Assembly (NCBI RefSeq): GCF_014595955.1
Contig: NZ_JABVCF010000005.1
Coordinates: forward strand, 1-64,000
DNA length: 64,000 nt
Direction of reading: 5' to 3'
DNA from: Pseudaminobacter soli (ex Zhang et al. 2022)
GTDB lineage: Bacteria; Pseudomonadota; Alphaproteobacteria; Rhizobiales; Rhizobiaceae
The translations under genes were made by a program, and so were the position numbers. Below are positions 25,763 through 34,437 of the stretch, one piece after another. Under the pieces are notes generated by a model. That model did no database searches. It was not told where the DNA came from and saw only the letters and a program-made list of their open reading frames with translations. Every line of letters starts with the position of its first letter. Within the stretch, counting starts at the first letter, position 1.

Positions 25763-26607
25763 TTCGCAAACATCCCCTTCTCAAGCGGTAACATCTTCGC
25801 CGTCAGACCCATGATCAGCAGGACGATCAGCAGCAGGGCCAGCGAACCGGCCGCGGCGAGCGACCACGCGAGCCGATCATTGACGAAACTCGCGATGAGC
25901 ATCGAAAGAGTGATCGCATTGGCTCCCCCCAGCAGGGCGGGAGTGATGAAGAAGCCGAGCGAAAGCAGGAACACGAATGTCGCCCCGCCAGCCAGCCCAG
26001 GCAGGCAAAGCGGCAGATAAATGCGCCGGAACGTATCCAGCAATCCAGCCCCGAGCCCGTCGCTGGCCAGCAAGAGGCGACGGTCTATGCGAGTCATTGC
26101 GCTGTAGAGCGGGAGGATCATGTAAGGCAGCAGCACGTGGACCATGCCGATCATGACGCCGGTGTTGTTGAACAGCAGCGCGATCGGCCCGTCTGTCATG
26201 CCGGACCCGGCCAGCATCCTGTTGAGCGGACCGTTCCTCTCGAGAAGCAGCATCCACGAAAAGGTGCGGACGAGCACGGAAATCCAGAACGGAAACAAGA
26301 CACCATAAAGGGCGATGACAAACCACACGCCCTTGAGCCGGCTGAGGACGTAGGCCACCGGCCAGGCCAGGACGGCGCAGATCGCGGTGACGGCGAGCGC
26401 CACCACGAGGGTATTGGCGACGACCTGGCGGTAGACCGGGCTCGTCAGGAGTGTCTGGAAGGGCACCCAAGTGCCCGCGGGATCCGTGAATGCAAGGGAG
26501 AAGAGGCGGCCGAGCGGGATCACGAAAACGGCCGCCAGCACCAGCAATGCCGGCGCTAGCAGAAGAACCGTTTGCATATTGTAGCGTGATGTCACAGCGC
26601 TCCGCAT
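25759..26607 (-). CDS. PotB-type ABC transporter permease
   Basis: A 282-residue inner-membrane protein: first helix TVLLLAPALLVLAAVFVIPL, the EAA loop DRRLLLASDGLGAGLLDTFR followed by RIYLPLCLPGLAGGATFVFL. It forms the importer channel together with the PotC-like partner. It begins 29 bases after the acyl-CoA dehydrogenase stop, within the same operon. The substrate is probably a small amine, inferred from family and neighbours. Confidence 0.85.
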   Translation of the reverse strand: MRSAVTSRYNMQTVLLLAPALLVLAAVFVIPLGRLFSLAFTDPAGTWVPFQTLLTSPVYRQVVANTLVVALAVTAICAVLAWPVAYVLSRLKGVWFVIALYGVLFPFWISVLVRTFSWMLLLERNGPLNRMLAGSGMTDGPIALLFNNTGVMIGMVHVLLPYMILPLYSAMTRIDRRLLLASDGLGAGLLDTFRRIYLPLCLPGLAGGATFVFLLSLGFFITPALLGGANAITLSMLIASFVNDRLAWSLAAAGSLALLLIVLLIMGLTAKMLPLEKGMFAK

Positions 26608-26636
26608 CCTCTACCCGCTAGTTGGTCGACCGGCTC

Positions 26637-27806
26637 TTAGGTGACGTCCGTGTAGACACTAAGGCCACGTTTGCGGATTTGCCCGCCTATAACGACGCGC
26701 TGGATTTCCGAGGTGCCTTCCCAGATGCGATCCACGCGAATGTCGCGATAAAGCCGCTCGACCGGGTTCTCGCGCATGTAGCCGCGACCGCCCAGCACCT
26801 GCAGTGCCTTGTCGATGACCCGACCGGCAACTTCGGAGCAATGCAGTTTCAGCGCGCTTGCATGGGCATGGACCTGCTTGCGATCCACACCGCTGTCGAT
26901 TTCCCAGGCTACCCGATAGAGAGCGGATTTCGCCGCAAAAATCTCGACCGCCATGTCGGCCAACATGAATTCGATTCCCTGGAAATCCCGTATCGGGCGA
27001 TCAAACTGATGCCGGTTGGTCGCATAGTCGTTGGCAAGTTCGGCCGCGCGCGTGGCCGCACCGATTGAGTGAGACGCAATCTGCAACCGCGCCTCCACGA
27101 ACCAGTCTTTCGTGAGTTCAAAACCCTGGCCGATCTCGCCCAACATCTTGTCTTCATCGAGTTCGAGGTCGTCGAATCGAAGCTCGGCATGATCGAAGGC
27201 AAAGTTGTGCATGAACGTCGGCGAACGAAGATGCACCATCTTCTCGGCAGGCTTGTCGACAAGGAACAGGGTCGGCTTGTTCGGGTCGTCGTCCACATGT
27301 GCATGGACGATGACGAAGTCGCTGGCGTTGTAGGAGGTGACGAACCACTTCTCGCCGTTGATGTGCCACTTCCCGCCCCTCAGATGTGCAGTGGTCTTGA
27401 CCTGGCGGGGATCGGAACCGGCACCTTCCTCGGAGATGGCGAAGGCACCGCGCCGATAGCCCTGATTTGCTGGCTTGAGATACGCGTCCTTCTGCGCCTG
27501 CGTTCCGAACTTCAGGCTGACGGGCGGGCGCCAGACGCAGCTCCACAGTCCATTCGTGACCCGGCCGAGCTGCTCTTCGATCGCAGTCTGCTCAACCATG
27601 GTGAGGCCGAGCCCACCATTTTCCTTGCTGTGGTTGATGCCAGCGAATCCCCAATCGCGAACCGCTTGTTTGACGGCTTCGCGGCGATCCATCGGCAGCT
27701 CGCCATGCTCGTCCGTGATGATTTCGAGCGGGACGAGAACTTGATCGCAGAATTCGCGCGCCTTGGCGGAAAGCTCCTTCTCGCGCGCGCTCAGTTCAAA
27801 ATTCAC
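26637..27806 (-). CDS. Acyl-CoA dehydrogenase
   Basis: A 389-residue flavoenzyme with the full domain order: N-terminal helices; FAISEEGAGSDPRQVKTTAH and NGEKWFVTSYNASDFVIVHA in the middle beta domain; C-terminal helices with LQVLGGRGYMRENPVERLYR and RIWEGTSEIQRVVIG, whose glutamate (WEGTSE) is the usual catalytic base. It oxidises an acyl-CoA to the enoyl-CoA, passing electrons to electron-transfer flavoprotein. With the acyl-CoA ligase gene (overlap ATGA, 27803-27806) it suggests CoA-activated breakdown of an imported acid, for example a betaine-type acid. The acyl group is unknown. Confidence 0.85.
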   Translation of the reverse strand: MNFELSAREKELSAKAREFCDQVLVPLEIITDEHGELPMDRREAVKQAVRDWGFAGINHSKENGGLGLTMVEQTAIEEQLGRVTNGLWSCVWRPPVSLKFGTQAQKDAYLKPANQGYRRGAFAISEEGAGSDPRQVKTTAHLRGGKWHINGEKWFVTSYNASDFVIVHAHVDDDPNKPTLFLVDKPAEKMVHLRSPTFMHNFAFDHAELRFDDLELDEDKMLGEIGQGFELTKDWFVEARLQIASHSIGAATRAAELANDYATNRHQFDRPIRDFQGIEFMLADMAVEIFAAKSALYRVAWEIDSGVDRKQVHAHASALKLHCSEVAGRVIDKALQVLGGRGYMRENPVERLYRDIRVDRIWEGTSEIQRVVIGGQIRKRGLSVYTDVT

Positions 27807-29965
27807 TTCAAATCCCCCTTAAGCTGTTGGCTGTTTGCATTTCGAGCAACCACAAGGGCGTCGACGGCGACGCACCCGCGGTGCGAGACGAGCATCGGAT
27901 TGACGTCCATTTCGTCGATCAGGTCGCCGAGATCGGCGGCGAGCATCGAGAACCGCACGATCGCGTCATGAAGCGCCGCCATGTCGGCCGGCGGCATGCC
28001 GCGGCTGCCTTCGAGGAGCGGATGGATCCGCAGGCGCTGGGTGATTTCCTGCGCCTCTTCCAGGGAGAGCGGCGGGAGCGCTACTGCCCGATCTCTGAGG
28101 ATCTCGATCCATATCCCGCCGGAAGCCACGACGATGTAGGGGCCGAATTGCGGATCACGAACGAGGCCCAGAGCGATCTCGACACCCTTGGGCGCCATTT
28201 CGGCAACGACGACGTCGGGGCCAAGTCTCGCCGCGAGATCGTCGTAGGCCGCCTGGACCGCCTGGGCGTCGGACAGTCCCAGCTTGACGCCGCCGACGTC
28301 GGACTTGTGCTGGATTCCCGGCATGCCCGTCTTGACCGCGACGGGATAGCCGAGTTCGGCTGCGGCGTGAGTTGCGGCCTCGGCGGTGCTGCACTTCGTG
28401 GCTCGTGCAGTGCTCAATCCATAGTCCGAGAGCAGCCTTAGTCCCTCGAGCTCGTCCAAAGGCGCCCCATTGGTGAGTCTCAGGCGCCAGCGGTCACGCA
28501 CCTCGGCGGCGACCGGATCCACGAGGGTCCGGCTACGCTGACGCCTGTCGCGGAATGCGAAGAGATTGCTGATCGCGCTCAGGCCTTCGTTGGTGCCGTC
28601 TATGACGGGAACACCGGATTCGGTCGTGGCGAGGGCCAGCGAGCGATGATTGACCGAGGCATAGTTGGAGACGACCGTGACCGGCTTCTCGCTCTTGCGG
28701 CTGGATGCGATCAGGGCCCGCGTAAAACCTTCGGCAACGTAGGACCCATCCCGGATATCCTGGAAGAGGACGCCGATCGCCGTGTCGGGGTCGGCGAGCA
28801 TCGCGTCCATGCAGGCCTCGACATGCTTCTCGAAGTCGCGTCCGGAGCCCCAGACATCGAGCGGGTTCGCGGGCTGCAGACCGCTGTCGAGATGCGGCCG
28901 CAGTCTTTCCAAGGTCTCCGTCGAGACATCGGCGAAGCGCACACCGGCCGCCATGGCAAGATCGGCGACCATCTCGCGCTCGCCGCCGGAATCGTGAAGG
29001 CTAGCGAGTCCCCCGGGTGCGGCAGGCTTGCCGGCCGAGAAAAGCAGGAGATTGGCTGCGAGATCGTCGAGGGTCTCGACTGTCATGACGCCGTGTCTGG
29101 CAAATAGCGCCTCATAGGCCGCGTCATCGCCGGCGATCGCGCCGCTGTGGCTGGCGGCAAAGGCGGCGCTCATCTCCGTACGCCCCACCTTCAGGACGAT
29201 CACCGGTATGCCGAGACGATCGGCCTTTGCGAGCGCGCGGGCAAATTGCTCCGGCTCGCGCGCCGTTTCCAGGAAGAGGCCGATGACCTTCGTGCTCGGC
29301 TGATCGAGCGCCCAGTCCATGTAGTCGTCGGCGGTGGTGGTCAGTTCGCGCCCGCTGGAGATGCAGACGGAAAATTTGAGGCGCTGGTCATTGTAGGCCA
29401 ACGCGCTGAATGCCGATCCCGATTGCGTAATGAAGGCAACGCCACCGGGCTTCATGGGAAGCGGAGAGGCATAGCCGGTCACGCGCAGCCCGATCTGTGG
29501 GTTGCAGAAGCCCATACCGTTCCCGCCACAGATCATGACGCCAGCTTCACGGGCGATCTGCGCGAGACGCTCCGCAAGCCCGTCGTCATTCCTATCGGTC
29601 AGATCGCAGCTGGCGAAGATCGTGACCGCCTTGGCGCCGTGCTGAACCGCCTGTTTCAGGCCTTCCTCGAGATACTCGTTGGCGAGGCCGAGAACGACGT
29701 GATCGACCGTCTCAGGCAAAGCCGCCAGGCTGGCGAAGCAGGGCATGCCCTCGATCAGGTCGTATTTCGGGTTCACGGGATAGACGCGTCCCGAATAGCC
29801 GTCCGCCGTCACGGCGCGCAGCATGGTGTTGCCGGGTGTGTTCACCTTGGCGGATGCCCCCACGAATGCAATCGAGGCGGGCTTCAGGAGAGCGTCCAAC
29901 AGATGCGGCTTGGATGGCTCCGCGCCCGATTGTGACGTGTCTCTGATGCTGGCACTGGCAGTCAT
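27803..29965 (-). CDS. ADP-forming acyl-CoA ligase (acetyl-CoA synthetase alpha/beta fusion)
   Basis: A 720-residue fused enzyme. The N-terminal CoA-binding domain contains LLKPASIAFVGASAKVNTPG and TMLRAVTADGYSGRVYPVNP. The middle ligase-CoA domains carry the phospho-histidine segment AFAASHSGAIAGDDAAYEAL. A C-terminal ATP-grasp domain contains GYPVAVKTGMPGIQHKSDVG and VVAEMAPKGVEIALGLVRDP. The family forms acyl-CoA from acid, CoA and ATP with release of ADP. As first gene of the nine-gene minus-strand operon, it probably activates the acid that the next enzyme oxidises. The start at ATG 29965 (MTASASI) was preferred to an upstream GTG because the conserved region begins soon after. Confidence 0.8.
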   Translation of the reverse strand: MTASASIRDTSQSGAEPSKPHLLDALLKPASIAFVGASAKVNTPGNTMLRAVTADGYSGRVYPVNPKYDLIEGMPCFASLAALPETVDHVVLGLANEYLEEGLKQAVQHGAKAVTIFASCDLTDRNDDGLAERLAQIAREAGVMICGGNGMGFCNPQIGLRVTGYASPLPMKPGGVAFITQSGSAFSALAYNDQRLKFSVCISSGRELTTTADDYMDWALDQPSTKVIGLFLETAREPEQFARALAKADRLGIPVIVLKVGRTEMSAAFAASHSGAIAGDDAAYEALFARHGVMTVETLDDLAANLLLFSAGKPAAPGGLASLHDSGGEREMVADLAMAAGVRFADVSTETLERLRPHLDSGLQPANPLDVWGSGRDFEKHVEACMDAMLADPDTAIGVLFQDIRDGSYVAEGFTRALIASSRKSEKPVTVVSNYASVNHRSLALATTESGVPVIDGTNEGLSAISNLFAFRDRRQRSRTLVDPVAAEVRDRWRLRLTNGAPLDELEGLRLLSDYGLSTARATKCSTAEAATHAAAELGYPVAVKTGMPGIQHKSDVGGVKLGLSDAQAVQAAYDDLAARLGPDVVVAEMAPKGVEIALGLVRDPQFGPYIVVASGGIWIEILRDRAVALPPLSLEEAQEITQRLRIHPLLEGSRGMPPADMAALHDAIVRFSMLAADLGDLIDEMDVNPMLVSHRGCVAVDALVVARNANSQQLKGDLK

Positions 29966-30119
29966 GCGCGCTACGGCTCTCCCCCCAACCGATTGCGCCC
30001 CGCGGCCCACCACCGCAAGGTCACTGCCTAGGTTAGGCGGGAAGCCGCACTCTGTGACCGCTCAAAATAGTCGGACGGCCATGACCTGTAGTCATATCGA
30101 AATCGCAGCTTGCGAGATT

Positions 30120-31040
30120 TCAGGTATCCAGAATCTGCCTCCGCAGCATCGTCATTTCCTCCAGCAGCCAATCCCGCACCAGGATTGCTGATTTGCGGAG
30201 CGGTCTGCGCTTTGTCGCGACGAGATGGTAATAGTCTCCCGACCTGAACTCTTTGCCGGCAGGAACCAGCCCTTTTTGCAGCAATTCATGGGCAACGACA
30301 TGCCACCAGCCGAGCGCGACACCGCGCCCCTTGATGGCCGTCTGGATCACGAGGGTGTAGTCCGTAAATGTCAGGCTGCGGCTGCCGGTGGGCGAGGGGT
30401 AGCCGTGAATTGAAAGATAACGGTGCCAGGGCAGCCGTGGCGAATCCTGAAGGTGAGCGAAGGTGTGATGCCGCAGGTCGGCGCATCCATCCAGGCCGCC
30501 GAACTCGGCGAGGTAGGATGGGCTGCAGACGGGCAGCACGACTTCCTCCATGAGCGGCCAACTGTGCAGTTCGACATTGCCCGGTTGATTGTATCTGATC
30601 GCAAAATCGACATCCTCCACGGGGCCGGTTGGCTCGCCGCGAACGAGTTGGAAGCGCAGGTCGATTCCTGGAAGGCTCTCATGGAAACGGTCGAAGCGCG
30701 GCATGAACCAATGCATGGAGAAGGCCGAGGAGGCTGAAAGCGTCACGGTGCCCGCACCGCCGGCGCGCGTGCGGATGTCGTCGAGTGCTGCCTGGATCTG
30801 CTGGAAGCCGCCGCCGACGGCCTCGAACAGGATCCGGCCGTCGTCGGTGAGCTCTATACCCGTGGAGATGCGATGAAAGAGACGAGCGTCGAGGTGGTTC
30901 TCCAGGCGCGCGATCATGCGACTGACGGCAGATTGCGTGACATTGAACTCCCGCGCGGCGCTGGTGAAATTGAGATGACGTGCTGCCGCCTCGAACATGA
31001 AGATCGCGTTGGGCGAGGGGAGCAATTTGCGCAAACTCAT
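30120..31040 (-). CDS. LysR-family transcriptional regulator (GcvA-like)
   Basis: A 306-residue regulator: winged helix-turn-helix FEAAARHLNFTSAAREFNVT-QSAVSRMIARLE (about residues 14-46), then a periplasmic-binding-like effector domain (SMHWFMPRFDRFHESLPGID, VDFAIRYN, WWHVVAHELL). LPSPNAIFMFEAAARHLNFT is the GcvA-type N-terminus. It is on the same strand and 154 bases upstream of the catabolic operon, so it probably controls that operon. The start ATG 31040 was chosen by the conserved beginning; the longer upstream frame is not protein-like. Confidence 0.8.
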   Translation of the reverse strand: MSLRKLLPSPNAIFMFEAAARHLNFTSAAREFNVTQSAVSRMIARLENHLDARLFHRISTGIELTDDGRILFEAVGGGFQQIQAALDDIRTRAGGAGTVTLSASSAFSMHWFMPRFDRFHESLPGIDLRFQLVRGEPTGPVEDVDFAIRYNQPGNVELHSWPLMEEVVLPVCSPSYLAEFGGLDGCADLRHHTFAHLQDSPRLPWHRYLSIHGYPSPTGSRSLTFTDYTLVIQTAIKGRGVALGWWHVVAHELLQKGLVPAGKEFRSGDYYHLVATKRRPLRKSAILVRDWLLEEMTMLRRQILDT

Positions 31041-31338
31041 AAGTGAGGTCCTTAGCACGTAGCGCGCCTGGATGTCGCTCGTGGCGGATCGGAGTCCTTG
31101 CCGGATGTGGAAGGCGTTAGGGGACCCATAGCCGACTTGCGACCTCCGCAAGGTGGGGGGCAGCTTTGCCCCATGTCGGTCATAGATCCTAGCTTTTCCG
31201 TTCGCTGGAAGAGTGGACGTCCTCGCCGTCCGTGGCAGCCTGTCAAAATTTCATTATCCCCCGAGCGCTTGGAATTTCGTTCCTTCCTAATGCTCCTAAT
31301 CCCATAGAATTTGTAGAGATTCGTTGGAGGGAAGAACG
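31041..31338. other. Intergenic region with dispersed repeat
   Basis: About 300 bases between the LysR gene (minus) and a decayed binding-protein gene (plus). It holds repeat copy B (31146-31230). The right end has GGAGGGAAGAACG, the ribosome-binding site of the decayed gene. Confidence 0.5.
31146..31230. repeat. Dispersed intergenic repeat, copy B
   Basis: CCGCAAGGTGGGGGGCAGCT followed by TTGCCCCATGTCGGTCATAG and CTGGAAGAGTGGACGTCCTC. The first block equals that of copy A (338-425) apart from a short insertion, the middle block equals that of copy C (11101-11174). Confidence 0.5.
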
Positions 31339-32006
31339 ATGCGATTTGTACGAAACTAGTGGCCGGGACCTTGCTCTCGCTTTCTCTCGGCGGCACGCCG
31401 CAGGTGAAGGCGCATAAGTTCGACTGGCGGCAATTCGAAGGCCAGATGATCAATGGGCTGATGAACGTTGGCCCGCTGGTGGATGCGTATGTGCTGCCTC
31501 AGATCGCCGAGTTCGAAGAACTGACCGGCATCAAGGTTCAGGTGGAGAAGCTCACCGACCAGCAGGTACATCAGAAGCTCGACATTCTGCTTTCAGGCAA
31601 GGATATGTACGAACGCGGCGCGCGCCTATACCGTAGCTGGCTATCTGGCGGACCTTGATCCCTATCTCAAGAATCCGGCGCTCACGCCGGCCTACTACGT
31701 TTATCCAGGTGACTGGGCGAAGGGCTGCATCGCCACCACGAATGTGGTGAAGGGTCCGCCGCTGAACAACCTAGTCTTCTCGGCACAGGCGCAGCTTCTC
31801 CACATCCGCACGGATCTGTTCCGTGATCACGGTGGGAAGAAGGGGCGCGACGGCTGGCCGCGATCTGCGACACGGCCTCGGTGACGGCGGAAGCTTTCGC
31901 TGATCAGGAACGGCGCATCAATGCGCTCGGCGGCCGAGAGGCCGTGCGCCAGATCAAGGGCTTCACCTACACGCCGGCACCGGGCGAAATCCCGGCGCTC
32001 GTCTGA
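31339..32006 (+). pseudogene. Decayed sugar-type ABC substrate-binding protein gene
   Basis: Pieces of one exported binding protein appear in shifting frames. ATG 31339 is followed by a frameshift, then KLVAGTLLSLSLGG (signal peptide), FDWRQFEGQMINGLMNVGPL, VLPQIAEFEELTGIKVQVEK and DILLSGKD. After another frameshift near 31620 it continues GYLADLDPYLKNPALTPAYY, WAKGC and NVVKGPPLNNL, then stops; the last piece REAVRQIKGFTYTPAPGEIP ends with a stop at 32004-32006. The middle two thirds of the usual ~450-560 residues are missing. 'LTGIKVQVEKLTDQQVHQKL' is typical of family 1 solute-binding proteins. No permease or ATPase of this system remains nearby. Confidence 0.7.
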
Positions 32007-32351
32007 CCGGGACACCGTGGTCTATTGAGGTGCAGGGCGGGGAGGTGCTCCTGCCGGTCCATGTATCGAGGCTAGACGCCTCGCCATTGTGGCTTGCGTG
32101 ATCACCAAGCCGGAGGTTTCACGGCTGATTCAGGATACGCGCCGTCGAGCCTGCCGTATCATAACTGGCGCGGGCATGTTCGACGCGCAGGCCGAAACGC
32201 TAGTTGACTTCCTGCTCGGCTCGAACGATGCGGGGTCTGCGTACCGGGCGGTTCGCCACAGCATTCGTCTCCTTGAGAGATTACCGGACGGGCGGCGCAA
32301 GGGGGAGACGGCGCCGGACCAGCCTTGTCCAGTCAGCAGAGGGGGACCCTT
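32007..32351. other. Intergenic region upstream of the liv operon
   Basis: No gene seen. The frame at 32089-32379 has no recognisable protein feature. The livK ribosome-binding site (GAGGGGGACCC) lies at the right end. A promoter for the liv operon is expected here, but I did not find a convincing one. Confidence 0.45.
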
Positions 32352-33488
32352 ATGTATCGCAGAACTATCCTTGCAGTGACGACCGCGATCTTCGCGGCGA
32401 TGGGCGCCGCGCAGGCGCAGCAGGCTGTGAAGATCGGCATGGTGGCCGAGCTTTCCGGCGCCGGAGCACCTGCGGGCACCAACTGGCGTGACGGCATCAA
32501 GATCGCCGTGGAGGAGATCAACGCCGATGGCGGCATCCTCGGCAAGCAGGTCGATGTTCACGAGTACGACACCCAGACCGATCCGCAGGTTTCGCGCGCG
32601 ATGGTCCAGAAAGCGATCGACGAGGGAGCATACGCCATCCTTGGCACGATCTACTCGGGTTCGACGCTGGTCAACATGCTGGTCGCGCAGCAAAACGAGA
32701 TCCCCCAGTTCGTCGGATCAGAGGCCCCGACCATCGTGCAGAAGGGCAATCCGTTCGTATTCCGCACCTCGTCCGGCGCGCAAAAGGGCGTTCCCGCACT
32801 GGTCCCATATTTCATCGACACGCTGAAGGCGAAGAAGGTCGGCATCGCCTGGGTCAACAACGAGTTCGGCAAGGGCGGCCGCGACGTCTTCGCCGCCGAA
32901 ATGGAGAAGGCCGGCGTCGAGGTCGTCGCCGATGTGCCGTCCGAGCAGGGTGCGACCGACTACGCCGCCGACGTCTCCAAGCTGAAGGAGTCCGGGGCCG
33001 ACGCGGTGTTCGTCTACATGAATCAGGAGGAGTCGGCGCGCTTCCTGATCGAAGCCAAGAAGCAGGGTCTTTCCATTCCGCTCGTCGGCGAGGTGACGCT
33101 GACCGAGGCCAAGGTGATCGAACTTGCAGGTAACGCTGCCGAAGGCGCAATCGCGCATGTCGGCGTGACGGCTACGGCGACCGACATACCCGGAATTGCG
33201 GAGTTCAACGAGAAGTTCGTGGCGAAATTCAACCGCAACCCGACGCACGACGCCATCAAGGGTTATGTCGGCACGTGGGCCACGAAATACGTGACCGAGA
33301 TGGTTGGCGAGTTCAGCGGCGCCAAGTTCGCTGAGAAGATGAAGAACCTCTGCCTGAACGTCGCCGAGCATCCCCGAATGTTGCTCGACACCTGCTGGGA
33401 CGAAGCTGGCGAGATGTCGCGCCCGAGCTTCATGGTGCAGGTCAAGGATGGCAAGCCCGTCGTGATCGGCACGGCTGCGGCAAACTGA
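32352..33488 (+). CDS. livK: Branched-chain amino acid ABC transporter substrate-binding protein (LivK-like)
   Basis: A 378-residue exported protein with a signal peptide (TILAVTTAIFAAMGAAQA-QQ). The mature start is VKIGMVAELSGAGAPAGTNW, followed by EINADGGILGKQVDVHEYDT, the signature of the leucine/amide-binding family (periplasmic binding protein type 6). Ligands in the family include branched-chain amino acids, amides and aromatic acids; the exact one is open. It is followed by a perfect hairpin and then livHMGF, a complete importer. Confidence 0.85.
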   Translation: MYRRTILAVTTAIFAAMGAAQAQQAVKIGMVAELSGAGAPAGTNWRDGIKIAVEEINADGGILGKQVDVHEYDTQTDPQVSRAMVQKAIDEGAYAILGTIYSGSTLVNMLVAQQNEIPQFVGSEAPTIVQKGNPFVFRTSSGAQKGVPALVPYFIDTLKAKKVGIAWVNNEFGKGGRDVFAAEMEKAGVEVVADVPSEQGATDYAADVSKLKESGADAVFVYMNQEESARFLIEAKKQGLSIPLVGEVTLTEAKVIELAGNAAEGAIAHVGVTATATDIPGIAEFNEKFVAKFNRNPTHDAIKGYVGTWATKYVTEMVGEFSGAKFAEKMKNLCLNVAEHPRMLLDTCWDEAGEMSRPSFMVQVKDGKPVVIGTAAAN

Positions 33489-33508
33489 TCCCTTCACCAC
33501 GCGAGACG

Positions 33509-33534
33509 CGGCTGCCCGGCTCGCCGGGCAGCCG
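33509..33534 (+). terminator. Perfect GC hairpin between livK and livH
   Basis: CGGCTGCCCGGC and GCCGGGCAGCCG form a perfect 12-base-pair stem with a two-base loop. It lies 21 bases after the livK stop and 25 before the livH start. There is no T-run. It likely raises livK messenger stability or lowers transcription of the membrane genes, as expected where binding protein is needed in excess. Confidence 0.6.
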
Positions 33535-33558
33535 TGTGCACTCAAACAAGGACACGAC

Positions 33559-34437
33559 ATGTCCCAGTTCCTGCAAGTCCTGCTCTCCGGTCTGGCGACC
33601 GGCTCCATCTACGCGCTCGTCGCGGTCGGCTTCACACTGGTCTGGCAGGCCGCGCAGACGGTCAACTTCGCGCAGGGCGAATTCGTCATGGTGCCCGCAT
33701 TCTTCGTGCTGGTTGGCACGCATGTGGTCGGCCTACCGCTGTGGCTGGCGCTCGCCTTGGCGCTGGTTGTGTCGGTGGTGCTGATTGGTGCGTTGTTTAA
33801 GAAGCTGGTCGTCGAGCCGATCCTGCCATCGGGCGGCATATCGCTGATTATCGCCACCATGGCGCTGGGCATCCTGCTCAAGGAGAGCGCGAAGGAATTC
33901 TACGGGGCGGAGGCGCAGCCCTTCCCCGCCATGTTCCCGACCGACCCGATCAACATCTTCGGCGCGGTGGTATCGATGCAGGACATCCTGAATCTGATCA
34001 TCTCGCTGGGCGTTGTGGTGCTGCTGACGCTGTTCCTTAACCGAACGCGCACCGGTCGCTCAATGCAGGCGGCCGCCCAGAACCCGGCGGTTGCCGAAAT
34101 CCTCGGCGTGAACGTCAAGCGGATGGTGATGTACACCTTCCTGATCAACGCCGCGCTCGCCGCACTCGCCTCCTTCCTCATCACGCCGGTCTATTTGGCG
34201 AAGTTCTCCAACGGCGAGACACTCGGCCTCATCGCCTTCATCGCGGCCATAGTCGGCGGCTTCAACCAGATCCGCGGCGCCCTTGTCGGCGGTCTGCTGA
34301 TTGGCGTGCTCGACAACATCACGGCGACCTACATCACCGCCGAGTATCGCGCCGCGTTGCCGCTGGTGCTGCTCATCATCGTCATCCTCGTGCGCCCACA
34401 GGGCATCATGGGCACTTCCGAGGGGAGGACGGTCTGA
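33559..34437 (+). CDS. livH: Branched-chain amino acid ABC transporter permease LivH
   Basis: A 292-residue inner-membrane protein with about eight helices. Conserved blocks are LLSGLATGSIYALVAVGFTL, VNFAQGEFVMVPAFFV and AKFSNGETLGLIAFIAAIVG, all typical of LivH. It pairs with LivM to form the channel. Its stop shares one base with the livM start. Confidence 0.9.
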   Translation: MSQFLQVLLSGLATGSIYALVAVGFTLVWQAAQTVNFAQGEFVMVPAFFVLVGTHVVGLPLWLALALALVVSVVLIGALFKKLVVEPILPSGGISLIIATMALGILLKESAKEFYGAEAQPFPAMFPTDPINIFGAVVSMQDILNLIISLGVVVLLTLFLNRTRTGRSMQAAAQNPAVAEILGVNVKRMVMYTFLINAALAALASFLITPVYLAKFSNGETLGLIAFIAAIVGGFNQIRGALVGGLLIGVLDNITATYITAEYRAALPLVLLIIVILVRPQGIMGTSEGRTV

